Shown here: positions 1 through 4,960 of the stretch, piece by piece | How positions within the stretch are numbered: the first letter of the stretch is position 1 | How the letters are laid out: each line of letters starts with the position of its first letter | NCBI GenBank assembly: GCA_023404955.1 | Contig: JAEXZY010000108.1 | Location: 1 to 5,689, forward strand | DNA length: 5,689 nucleotides | Direction: 5' to 3' | Source: Actinomycetes bacterium | GTDB lineage: Bacteria > Actinomycetota > Actinomycetes > Mycobacteriales > Mycobacteriaceae | Program-made: the position numbers and the translations under genes | Notes under the pieces: model-generated | What the model saw: the letters and a program-made list of their open reading frames with translations, nothing else | The model's database searches: none | What the model was told of the DNA's origin: nothing

Positions 1-19
1 CCCCCCCCCCCCCCCCCCC
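1..19. repeat. Poly-C homopolymer tract
   Basis: Nineteen consecutive C residues open the window, followed by a further C-rich stretch to about position 27. The tract lies 51 bases upstream of the start of the first gene. It could be a true slippage-prone tract, the edge of a poorly resolved assembly, or an artefact at a contig end; the sequence alone cannot decide. Confidence 0.9.
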
Positions 20-70
20 ACTCCCCCATCCCGACCGCATCACCCATGGACCCCGACCGGAGATGACTCG

Positions 71-1267
71 ATGACCACCATCCAAGGCGAGCTGTTCAGC
101 CCGCAGAATGCCGAACACGTTCCAAGCGAGGTGCTTTCGTGGGGTCTCGGTGCCGACTCCACCGCCATCCAGTTGCGCTGGCTCCTCGATCCGGCAAGCC
201 GGGACTTCGATCTCGATCAACTCGTCGTCGTGGTGGCTCACACCGGCGACGAGTATCCGACGACGTTGCGCGACGCCGAAGAGATCGTCCTGCCGCTGCT
301 GGTTCGCAACGGGGTGCGCCTGGTCCAGGCCGGGCGGACCCGACTCAACACCACCGCCGCGGGTGCGGGTGTCGCCATCTTCGATGACACCACCCACCCC
401 ACCCGGCTCTACGCCGATCACGGCTACGCACTGTCTGACGAGCTGCTCAGCGCGGCCACCGTCCCCCAGCTCGGCAGTCGCCGCTGCTCGCTGCGCGCCA
501 AGGGTGCCGTGCTCGACCCGATCATCGACGGCCTCACCGCCGGGCGGCCGTTTCGCCACTACCTCGGCTTCGAAACCGGTGAGCTTCGCCGCGCCCAGCG
601 CGATGAGGGGTACAACACCGCGACGCGACGCGGCGTCTACCCCTTGCTGGACTGGAAATGGTCACGCGAGGACGCCCTGGCCTTCCTGCACAAGACGACC
701 GGTCGCGACTGGCTCAAATCGGCCTGCTCGTACTGCCCGTTCCAATTCTCGAGTGCCGCAGGGCGAGTGGCAGCACTGCGACGCTACCGCCGCGAACCAG
801 CTGCCGCCGCCCGCGCCCTGTTCCTCGAACGCATCGCCGCCTGCTTCAATCCACGCCAGGGACTGTTGGCCCAGGGCCGGCTGCTCGACGTGATCACCGC
901 AGCGGGAATGACCGAGGTTCTCGACCTGTACGCCCACCACCTCACCGCCGCGCACGGACTCTACGAGGTCCGGCGGGTCGCCACCGTACGCCGCGCCACC
1001 ACACCAGCCGTCGCCCGCAGCGTCCGACGCCTCGACACCGGCAGCGCCGCCGCAATGGCCGCGATGCTGACCTGCCAACCCGGGGATCTGGAAACCACCC
1101 CCGACGGCATCGCCCGTGTCTGGCGGCAGCACCGCGGCCCGCAGGCTCCGTGGGTGGAGCACTTCTACGTCGTCGCCCCAAGCGCAGACGTCGCAGACAA
1201 GCAGAGACCCGGATTCGACACGATGTACGCCCGAGCCAGTGGTGCAACACCCACTCTGATCGCCTAG
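71..1267 (+). CDS. PAPS reductase-like PP-loop enzyme (adenine nucleotide alpha-hydrolase superfamily)
   Basis: This 398-aa protein belongs to the phage/plasmid-type 'phosphoadenosine phosphosulfate reductase' group of the PP-loop superfamily. Seen: a PP-loop SWGLGADSTA at residues 23-32; a second strand ending HTGDE (57-61); an RRCS..AK segment at 137-144, corresponding to the family's R-C-T-R-x-x-K region; YPLLDWKWSREDAL at 190-203; and CSYCPF at 219-224. Three cysteines (139, 219, 222) could bind an Fe-S cluster or zinc, as in DndC-like and reductase-like relatives. The family activates a substrate with ATP or binds PAPS; the actual substrate here is unknown. The roughly 170 C-terminal residues carry no motif I recognise. 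GGAGA at 59-63 sits 7 nt before the ATG and fixes the start, although the frame stays open upstream to the window edge. No sulfate-assimilation or dnd genes lie nearby, so sulfate reduction is unlikely. A lone NrdH redoxin gene follows after a 435-nt gap. Confidence 0.92.
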   Translation: MTTIQGELFSPQNAEHVPSEVLSWGLGADSTAIQLRWLLDPASRDFDLDQLVVVVAHTGDEYPTTLRDAEEIVLPLLVRNGVRLVQAGRTRLNTTAAGAGVAIFDDTTHPTRLYADHGYALSDELLSAATVPQLGSRRCSLRAKGAVLDPIIDGLTAGRPFRHYLGFETGELRRAQRDEGYNTATRRGVYPLLDWKWSREDALAFLHKTTGRDWLKSACSYCPFQFSSAAGRVAALRRYRREPAAAARALFLERIAACFNPRQGLLAQGRLLDVITAAGMTEVLDLYAHHLTAAHGLYEVRRVATVRRATTPAVARSVRRLDTGSAAAMAAMLTCQPGDLETTPDGIARVWRQHRGPQAPWVEHFYVVAPSADVADKQRPGFDTMYARASGATPTLIA

Positions 1268-1345
1268 CGCATGGACAGTGCCACCCGAGCTTCTCGCACA
1301 TTCGAGCGTTGGTCGGAAACGTCCTCCGCGCAAGGCCGCGGAATC

Positions 1346-1357
1346 GCCGTAAACGGC
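1346..1357. repeat. Short inverted repeat GCCGT-AA-ACGGC
   Basis: A 5-bp stem with a 2-nt gap, immediately before the larger 14-bp inverted repeat at 1359. Together they make a stacked structure about 90 nt after the stop codon of the first gene. Function is unknown; it may contribute to transcript termination or be part of a protein-binding site. Confidence 0.5.
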
Positions 1358-1358
1358 T

Positions 1359-1417
1359 CGGAAAGTTTCTCCACGGTCATTGCAAAGGCGCTAATTGAGC
1401 GAAGGAGAAACTTTCCG
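1359..1417. repeat. Perfect 14-bp inverted repeat with 31-nt spacer
   Basis: The left arm CGGAAAGTTTCTCC (1359-1372) is the exact reverse complement of GGAGAAACTTTCCG (1404-1417). Inside the spacer a small stem CGCT/AGCG (1389-1392 / 1398-1401) can form. There is no T-run after the right arm, so it is not a classic intrinsic terminator. It could be a two-site operator, a partition or replication site, or a transcript-end hairpin for the upstream gene. A related word GGAAAGT recurs at 1492-1498. Confidence 0.85.
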
Positions 1418-1615
1418 TCCGGACCATTGCACTACGCACCTTTGCCGACCGCTTTGAATGCGCCGAGAAGCGCCCAAAAGAATGGTCAGCGGGAAAGTGA
1501 ATGACAAGAGACAAAACGGCAAGCATGAGGAACACGCCCAAAAAAACCGCTCCTGACTGGCCAAAGGCCAAGTATCACGCCAGGACTGATAGCGCGTCTC
1601 GACACGCCAAAATTG

Positions 1616-1639
1616 ATGCACTTTTCTTTCTAGGTGCAT
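1616..1639. repeat. Inverted repeat ATGCAC / GTGCAT upstream of nrdH promoter
   Basis: Arms ATGCAC (1616-1621) and GTGCAT (1634-1639) flank a 12-nt spacer and end exactly where the proposed -35 box begins. A second pair, TTCTAG (1628-1633) and CTAGAA (1661-1666), overlaps the spacer and the proposed -10. The position suggests an operator for the downstream operon, but no regulator family can be assigned. Confidence 0.45.
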
Positions 1640-1667
1640 TGCTACAGCCCAAATAAGAATCTAGAAT
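1639..1667 (+). promoter_or_regulatory. Candidate sigma-A-type promoter of the nrdH operon
   Basis: A -35 candidate TTGCTA (1639-1644, 4 of 6 consensus bases) and a -10 candidate TAGAAT (1662-1667, 5 of 6) are separated by exactly 17 bp. They lie in the AT-rich strip just before nrdH. Transcription would begin near 1674, leaving a leader of about 29 nt that includes the GAGGGG ribosome-binding site at 1691-1696. Confidence 0.5.
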
Positions 1668-1702
1668 AACGGTATAAGAAAACCCGCGACGAGGGGTCAA
1701 TC

Positions 1703-1933
1703 ATGAACACCATCACCGTTTACACGAAGCCAGCTTGCGCGCAGTGCAACGCCACATACAGGGCACTTGAAAAGCAGGGCATTTCCTATGACGTCGTCGA
1801 CATCACCGAAGTGCCCGCGGCGCGCGACTACGTCATGGCCCTCGGTTATCTGCAGGCGCCGGTCGTCGTCGCCGGCGGCGAGCACTGGTCAGGTTTTCGG
1901 CCAGACCGGATCAAGGCGCTCGCCGTGGCCTGA
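1703..1933 (+). CDS. nrdH: NrdH-redoxin (glutaredoxin-like electron donor)
   Basis: This 76-aa protein is a small cytoplasmic thiol-disulfide oxidoreductase of the thioredoxin fold. NrdH proteins classically supply electrons to class Ib ribonucleotide reductase (NrdEF) and are themselves reduced by thioredoxin reductase. Seen: the active-site CAQC at residues 12-15 after the first strand and YTKPA; the conserved Pro53 of the cis-Pro position in QAPVVV; and the NrdH signature WSGFRPD at 62-68. Length and motif spacing match the family, and the stretch from ARDYVMALGYLQAP onward reads very like mycobacterial NrdH. GAGGGG lies 6 nt before the ATG. No nrdI, nrdE or nrdF is in the window, so it acts either on the host reductase or on another partner, perhaps the PP-loop enzyme encoded upstream (inference). 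It heads a five-gene run; a 48-nt gap follows. Confidence 0.96.
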   Translation: MNTITVYTKPACAQCNATYRALEKQGISYDVVDITEVPAARDYVMALGYLQAPVVVAGGEHWSGFRPDRIKALAVA

Positions 1934-1981
1934 CTGGCCCCAAAGAACCAACCCGCCGACCACGCACCCAGGAGCGCCGCC

Positions 1982-2263
1982 ATGTATGAGCTGACGATCG
2001 CCACCGACGCGATCTCGCGCACCACGCGACACGCCGATCCGGCCGGCGCGCACGACGCACTCCTGGCCCACGCGGTCGGGGCCGACCTATACCTGCACGC
2101 CCATCCTGGCCGCGCGGACACCCCCACGCCGAACCTGGCGAGTGTCATCGCTCTACTGCGCCTTGATCCCGCTCACCCGCAACCCCTACGGGTTGGAACC
2201 GCGACCATCGCCGTGGCCGCCACCGACACCCGCCCCCACCACACCGGAGCTGCCACGTCATGA
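1982..2263 (+). CDS. Small protein of unknown function (93 aa)
   Basis: I do not recognise this protein. AGGAG (1970-1974) sits 7 nt before the ATG, and its stop overlaps the next start in an ATGA, which supports a real, translationally coupled gene. The sequence begins with a likely beta strand (YELTIAT), followed by a segment rich in Ala, His and Asp (residues 17-40) that may be helical, then SVIALLRLDP (54-63) and a further strand VGTATIAVAA (71-80). The tail is Thr/His/Pro-rich and probably disordered. There is no signal peptide, membrane segment or cysteine. Its place directly before the DnaB-N-like gene suggests a shared role, but nothing in the sequence names it. Confidence 0.75.
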   Translation: MYELTIATDAISRTTRHADPAGAHDALLAHAVGADLYLHAHPGRADTPTPNLASVIALLRLDPAHPQPLRVGTATIAVAATDTRPHHTGAATS

Positions 2264-2886
2264 CCGCCGCCATTCGCCACAACCTGCGCGTCGTCCCCAG
2301 CACACCCGGCGCCGACGACACCTTCGTGCGCAACCGCGTCGAGGCCGACGCCGCGGTCGCCGACTACGTCGTCGCCCACCTGGCGCCCGAGCCTCAGTTC
2401 ATTGGCGCCCTGCTCTACCTCCCGGTCGACGAGGCTCGTATCCTGCTCGAGCTGGTCCCCGACGACGCGATCGCCAAGCCCGTCGCCCGCTGGGCCTACG
2501 AGCTGATCCGGCGTCTAATCAACCAGGGCGAGAAGGCCGACCCGGTGACCGTCCTGGCAGCCGGCAAGCGAATCTCCGCCCGTCAAGCACTGTGCCCCGA
2601 CGAGCCTCCCACCGAGAAGCGCTACAAGGATCTGGCTCTCTACCTCGTCGAGGCCTACACCCAGAACATCAGCTCCGCGCTCGCCACCAGCCTCGCGCGC
2701 CAGGTCCTCGACGACGCCTACCGCCGTGCGTTCTCCAACCTCGGACAGCGGATGCAGCAGCTCGGCGAAGCCGACGTCGACCGGCACGAACTGACCGCAC
2801 AATTCGGGCTCATCCGTGAAGAACTCGCTGACCTCTGGCGGCGCGGTGAAACCGCCGCCAAGCTCGCCACCGGAGCTGACCGGTGA
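2260..2886 (+). CDS. Stand-alone DnaB helicase N-terminal-domain-like protein
   Basis: Residues about 43-195 of this 208-aa protein follow the pattern of the DnaB N-terminal domain: EPQFIGALLYLP (44-55), LLELVPDDAIAKPVARWAYELI (62-83), then a loop and DPVTVLAAGKR (94-104), and a second helical half with YLVEAY (128-133), ARQVLDDAYRRA (146-157) and a long C-terminal helix to LWRR (192-195). In replicative helicases this all-helical domain forms the hexamer collar and binds DnaG primase. The RecA-type ATPase half, with Walker A and B motifs, is absent, so this protein cannot unwind DNA itself. It may bind host primase or helicase, or help load a replication complex (inference). The start overlaps the previous stop (ATGA), with GGAG at 2246-2249 ten nt upstream. 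Domain assignment is by pattern reading only. Confidence 0.82.
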   Translation: MTAAIRHNLRVVPSTPGADDTFVRNRVEADAAVADYVVAHLAPEPQFIGALLYLPVDEARILLELVPDDAIAKPVARWAYELIRRLINQGEKADPVTVLAAGKRISARQALCPDEPPTEKRYKDLALYLVEAYTQNISSALATSLARQVLDDAYRRAFSNLGQRMQQLGEADVDRHELTAQFGLIREELADLWRRGETAAKLATGADR

Positions 2887-3059
2887 TCCGGCCACGGCAG
2901 CGGCTGCACGCGGTGTCCGTCGTCGACTACCGCGGAGGCACCGCCTGCGCCGGAACGACCCGCTGCGCCGGCGATTCCGCGCTCATCGCCGCTGCGTGGA
3001 TCGAGTCACTGCACAGCCGCGCACAACGCCATGCCGAACGCCACCTGCGGACCGCCTGA
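2883..3059 (+). CDS. Small protein of unknown function (58 aa, GTG start)
   Basis: A short frame begins with GTG in a GTGA overlap with the stop of the DnaB-N-like gene and runs to TGA at 3057-3059. GGAG at 2872-2875 lies 7 nt before the start, inside the same CACCGGAGCTG word that precedes the DnaB-N-like start. Third codon positions are mostly G or C. The protein begins MIRPRQRLHAVSVVDYRGG, has two cysteines in CAGTTRC (22-28), a central hydrophobic patch ALIAAAWIESL (33-43) and a basic His/Arg-rich C-terminal helix. I do not recognise the family. The two overlaps and repeated ribosome-binding site make a real gene more likely than chance. Confidence 0.6.
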   Translation: MIRPRQRLHAVSVVDYRGGTACAGTTRCAGDSALIAAAWIESLHSRAQRHAERHLRTA

Positions 3060-3072
3060 AAGTGCATCCAGG

Positions 3073-3738
3073 ATGACCATCCGAACCGCCGCCGCCCTTC
3101 TCGCCGCCGGCCTCTCCCAGCTCGCCGCCGCACCAACAGCCCAGGCCACGTCGTTGGCCACCATCAGCCCCGGTGAACGCATCGACTACACCGCCGGTGA
3201 CGGATCGGGATCGTTCTGCACCACCGGCTACGTCTACACCGGCACCAACGACCACTCCTACGCCATCACCGCCGGCCACTGCCACACCGAAGACGGCGGC
3301 CGCGTCATCGCCCAAATCAGCCGCGCAACAGGCTATTTCGTCGCCACAGTCGTCGCCCCAGCGCGAACGGGTGGCCCCGACTACGGGCTCATCGACTTCG
3401 GTCCGCGCGTGGCCAGCAGAACAGCGACCGACACCGTGGCGTTCGCCGCCACCGCTTCCCCGCTCACACCGAACGTCGGCGACACCGTCTGCCGCCTCGG
3501 AGTCTCTAGCGGAACCCACTGCGGCGCCGTGGCCTACACCTACGGCGACGACCAGTTCATGACCACCGGTATGCCGGCCAGCGTCGCCGGCGACTCCGGC
3601 GGACCGGTCTGGATCACCGACGACGACGGAACAGCCCACATCGTCGGCATCTGGCTCGGCGAGAAAAGCAGCGCCGACAACAGCCGCCGCTACGGCCGCT
3701 TCGCGAGCCTGCGCGCCGCTCTGAACACCCTTACCTAG
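3073..3738 (+). CDS. Secreted trypsin-like serine protease (S1 family)
   Basis: This 221-aa protein is an exported chymotrypsin-fold protease. The N-terminus is a clean Sec signal peptide: MTIR, a hydrophobic stretch to about residue 20, and a likely cleavage after AQA at 25. The mature part of about 196 residues carries the full triad: His69 in AITAGHC, Asp103 in PDYGLIDF and Ser175 in GDSGGP. Cys49/Cys70 and Cys140/Cys150 match two expected disulfides. Length and order fit the compact bacterial S1 peptidases. An in-frame ATG at 3031 lies upstream, but it has no ribosome-binding site and would put 14 polar residues before the signal; 3073 is preferred, although its own site (GAAAG, 10 nt away) is weak and coupling to the upstream small gene, 13 nt before, may help. 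No long propeptide is seen. The substrate is unknown. It ends in an inverted repeat that probably closes the operon. Confidence 0.92.
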   Translation: MTIRTAAALLAAGLSQLAAAPTAQATSLATISPGERIDYTAGDGSGSFCTTGYVYTGTNDHSYAITAGHCHTEDGGRVIAQISRATGYFVATVVAPARTGGPDYGLIDFGPRVASRTATDTVAFAATASPLTPNVGDTVCRLGVSSGTHCGAVAYTYGDDQFMTTGMPASVAGDSGGPVWITDDDGTAHIVGIWLGEKSSADNSRRYGRFASLRAALNTLT

Positions 3739-3756
3739 AGCCCCGCTCTAGAGCGG
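3735..3756. repeat. Stacked CTAGAGC inverted/direct repeat at the operon end
   Basis: CTAGAGC (3735-3741), GCTCTAG (3745-3751) and CTAGAGC (3748-3754) overlap. They make a 7-bp hairpin with a CCC loop, and alternatively a perfect 14-bp palindrome CCGCTCTAGAGCGG (3743-3756). The first copy contains the TAG stop of the protease gene; the palindrome contains the TAG stop of the proposed minus-strand frame. It may act as a two-way transcription end between convergent genes, though no T-run follows, or as a protein-binding palindrome. Confidence 0.8.
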
Positions 3757-3876
3757 TGTCCCCGCCGGCTGCCACGCCAGATCCAGGTTGACACCCATCA
3801 CCGGACGGCCACCCTCGACCAGCCACGTCAGACAACGCATCGACGGCTCGCCACCCGCCGCCACCAGCGCGCTCAT
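3748..3876 (-). CDS. Possible small minus-strand gene (42 aa), unknown
   Basis: The minus strand encodes a 42-residue frame starting MSALVAAGGEPSMRCLTWLV and ending in AWQPAGTPL before a TAG. A GGTGGAG element lies 9 nt before the ATG on that strand. The composition (Trp, Met, Cys, Asn, Val) looks more like a folded protein than the Pro/Arg/Ser-heavy plus-strand reading of the same DNA. The frame stays open upstream and could begin at GTG (3891). It would converge on the protease gene, with both stops inside the CTAGAGC repeat. It could equally be the end of a decayed longer gene. I do not recognise it. Confidence 0.35.
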   Translation of the reverse strand: MSALVAAGGEPSMRCLTWLVEGGRPVMGVNLDLAWQPAGTPL

Positions 3877-3942
3877 CAAGGCAGACTCCACCTGCCCATT
3901 ATGGCCCGAATGTTCCCCCCTGCGGGGCCGACGACCCGGCCG

Positions 3943-4045
3943 CGCGCCCTGGCGGGCGCGGATGCCCGCCTGCGGCGGGCTCGTCCGCAGCCACTCACCT
4001 CTTGAGCCGTTAGCAGGGGGCGCAGCGTAATCGGCCGGGGGCCCG
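3943..4045. repeat. Structured element A (first of two diverged copies)
   Basis: Two tandem hairpins, CGCGCCC-TGGC-GGGCGCG (3943-3960) and GCCCGCC-TGC-GGCGGGC (3964-3980), are followed by CCGCAGCCACTCACCT (3985-4000), CCGTTAGC (4007-4014), a GGGGGCGC segment (4016-4023) and CGGCCGGGGGCCCG (4032-4045). The same order recurs at 5561-5658 with different stem sequences that still pair. The function is unknown; it may be a non-coding RNA, an untranslated leader or a DNA hairpin site. Orientation cannot be fixed. Confidence 0.7.
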
Positions 4046-4071
4046 AGCCGTAAAGGGACGTCCGCTGCTGC

Positions 4072-4140
4072 TGCCGGCGGCGGAGGACATGTGCGGCCCT
4101 ATCAGCTCGCTGACGCTCGCGGGCCGCACATCCGCCGGCA
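4072..4140. repeat. Composite inverted repeat (9 bp + 11 bp with asymmetric bulge)
   Basis: The inner arms ATGTGCGGCCC (4089-4099) and GGGCCGCACAT (4121-4131) are perfect reverse complements around a 21-nt loop. The outer arms TGCCGGCGG (4072-4080) and CCGCCGGCA (4132-4140) pair as well, leaving an 8-nt bulge on the left (4081-4088). The loop holds TCAGC/GCTGA (4102-4113) and two GCTCGC words (4105-4110, 4115-4120). The lack of a T-run speaks against a simple terminator. A folded leader RNA, a REP-like hairpin or a replication/transfer site are all possible. Confidence 0.8.
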
Positions 4141-4205
4141 CCATCACCGGACTCTTCGCCCTTGACGGCCCACCCTCAGCCGATTCCCCCGCACCCCAGC
4201 GCTAA
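4089..4205 (+). CDS. Doubtful 38-aa frame starting inside the hairpin
   Basis: An ATG at 4089 opens a 38-residue frame (MCGPISSLTLAGRTSAGTI..., ending in SPAPQR) closed by TAA at 4203-4205, 36 nt before the next gene. GGAGG (4082-4086) precedes it, but by only 2 nt, which is too close for efficient initiation, and the start codon is buried in the 11-bp stem. It could be a leader peptide controlled by the fold, or chance. I favour chance but record it because start and structure coincide. Confidence 0.2.
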   Translation: MCGPISSLTLAGRTSAGTITGLFALDGPPSADSPAPQR

Positions 4206-4241
4206 CCGGCGCACTCATCACGCCAGGAAACGGAGAACACC

Positions 4242-4493
4242 ATGACCAACACCCTCGCCGCCGACGTCGCCGCACTCAGCACCGCCCACACCCTCGCGAT
4301 GGCCCGATCCGACATCCACAGCGCCGTCAACGCCGACACCGACCACCGCCGACACCAGTACGCCCTCTCCGCCCGAGACCACGCCGTCACCGTGCTCCTC
4401 GAGCGCACCAGCGAGCCCAGCCAACGCGAGCACGCCGAGTACTACCTCGCCGACGCCGAAGCCATCATCGCCGCCACCACCCCCATCTCCTAG
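4242..4493 (+). CDS. Small helical protein of unknown function (83 aa)
   Basis: This gene has GGAG at 4232-4235, 6 nt before the ATG, and strong G/C third positions. The protein is rich in Ala, His, Asp and Arg and should be almost wholly helical: residues 5-30, 33-56 (RRHQYALSARDHAVTVLLER) and 60-78 (REHAEYYLADAEAIIAA). There are no cysteines, signal peptide or membrane segment. I do not recognise the family; small acidic/His-rich helical proteins of this kind are common in actinobacterial plasmids and phages. It stands alone, with a structured region before it and a strong hairpin after it. Confidence 0.75.
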   Translation: MTNTLAADVAALSTAHTLAMARSDIHSAVNADTDHRRHQYALSARDHAVTVLLERTSEPSQREHAEYYLADAEAIIAATTPIS

Positions 4494-4511
4494 GCGCGGT
4501 CACAACACCCC

Positions 4512-4548
4512 GCTGGCTGGCCACCTCACCCCGAGGCGGCCAGCCAGC
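4512..4548. terminator. GC-rich hairpin after the 83-aa gene (U-less terminator candidate)
   Basis: GCTGGCTGGCC (4512-4522) pairs perfectly with GGCCAGCCAGC (4538-4548). The loop continues the stem with CCTC/GAGG (4524-4527 / 4533-4536) after one mismatch, leaving an ACCCC loop. It lies 19 nt after the stop codon. No T-run follows, so it would be a U-less terminator of the kind proposed for actinobacteria, or an mRNA-stabilising 3' hairpin. Confidence 0.65.
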
Positions 4549-4608
4549 ACCATCCCCTCCACCCAACAGCGACACCCGTAACCTCATTAACGCGAAAGGA
4601 ACACCACC

Positions 4609-4950
4609 ATGGTCGACAAGGACTACGCACTGGCCTGGCAATTCATCGACGACCGCGGAACCCCGCGCCAGCTCCGATTCCGCATGAACTTCGCACCCGC
4701 CGCTGACCCCCGAACCTTCGACAGCACAGGACAACTCGTCGCCACCGTCGCCGACGCCGACCGCGCCGACAACCACGACGAAATTCCCATCACCCGCCCC
4801 AACGTCAACGAAACCGACGTCGACCTCGCGATCGACGGGTGGGAAGACTGGGCACTGCTCTACGAAGCGAACAACGGTCTGGACCGCTGGATCAGCCTGC
4901 CCGCCATTCAGGCCCGCATCAACGCCGCCGGCCTCGGACCACACCAGTAG
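4609..4950 (+). CDS. Unknown protein, paralog of the 5149-5439 product (113 aa)
   Basis: AAAGGA (4595-4600) lies 8 nt before the ATG. The protein starts MVDKDYALAWQFIDDRG, with LRF at 22-24, GQLVA at 41-45, PIT at 60-62, a tryptophan pair W78/W81 in GWEDWALLYEA, and ISLPAIQAR at 95-103. These landmarks recur in the same order in the product of 5149-5439, and the first 24 residues align without a gap. It looks like a small, mainly beta N-terminal half with a helical C-terminal half; there is no signal or membrane segment. The family is not recognised. It is transcribed alone between a GC hairpin upstream and a strong intrinsic terminator downstream. Confidence 0.83.
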   Translation: MVDKDYALAWQFIDDRGTPRQLRFRMNFAPAADPRTFDSTGQLVATVADADRADNHDEIPITRPNVNETDVDLAIDGWEDWALLYEANNGLDRWISLPAIQARINAAGLGPHQ

Positions 4951-4960
4951 CGCACCACCC

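Larger units (their letters stand above)
1268..1702. other. Gene-poor, AT-richer intergenic region with inverted repeats
   Basis: No convincing gene lies in these 435 nt. Base composition drops visibly against the flanks: only 21 of 60 bases are G or C in 1621-1680. The stretch holds a perfect 14-bp inverted repeat (1359-1372 / 1404-1417), a small hairpin TGGCC-AAA-GGCCA (1558-1570), an ATGCAC/GTGCAT inverted repeat (1616-1639), three CATTGC words (1378, 1425, 1637) and a promoter candidate at its right end. Such AT-rich, repeat-bearing gaps in GC-rich replicons often carry control sites or origins. I see no iteron array or DnaA-box cluster that would establish an origin. Confidence 0.6.
3739..4241. 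other. Structure-dense intergenic region
   Basis: Between the protease and the 83-aa gene there is no confident plus-strand gene. The region contains the CTAGAGC repeat, a possible small minus-strand gene, a CCCC-TGC-GGGG hairpin (3917-3927), element A (3943-4045), a GGACGTCC palindrome (4056-4063), a large composite inverted repeat (4072-4140) and a possible 38-aa frame (4089-4205). The density of stems is far above the rest of the window, which suggests a control, replication or RNA function. Confidence 0.6.

Noticed and set aside
46..66. A six-codon leader frame (MDPDRR) before the first gene
   Set aside because: It is too short to distinguish from chance and overlaps the ribosome-binding site of the PP-loop gene without attenuation-like codons.
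1271..1504. A 77-codon plus-strand frame just after the PP-loop gene
   Set aside because: There is no ribosome-binding site, it runs through the 14-bp inverted repeat, and its composition resembles no protein I know.
1377..1639. Minus-strand frames of 64 and 82 codons, one with a hydrophobic stretch
   Set aside because: One starts at TTG, neither has a ribosome-binding site, and the hydrophobic run arises from A-rich plus-strand DNA; they overlap the inverted repeats.
1268..1702. A plasmid replication origin in the AT-rich gap
   Set aside because: No iteron array, DnaA-box cluster or adjacent initiator gene is visible, so the AT-rich character and one inverted repeat are not enough for a call.
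2983..3639. A 218-codon open frame on the minus strand opposite the protease
   Set aside because: The plus strand encodes a signal peptide and a full catalytic triad; the antisense translation is low-complexity Gly/Val/Ala.
3788..4030. An 80-codon plus-strand frame starting at TTG
   Set aside because: It lacks a usable ribosome-binding site, its translation is Pro/Arg/Ser-rich, and it crosses the hairpins of element A. The TTGACA at its start also lacks a matching -10.
4162..4190. A promoter with -35 TTGACG before the 83-aa gene
   Set aside because: No acceptable -10 hexamer lies 16-19 bp downstream.
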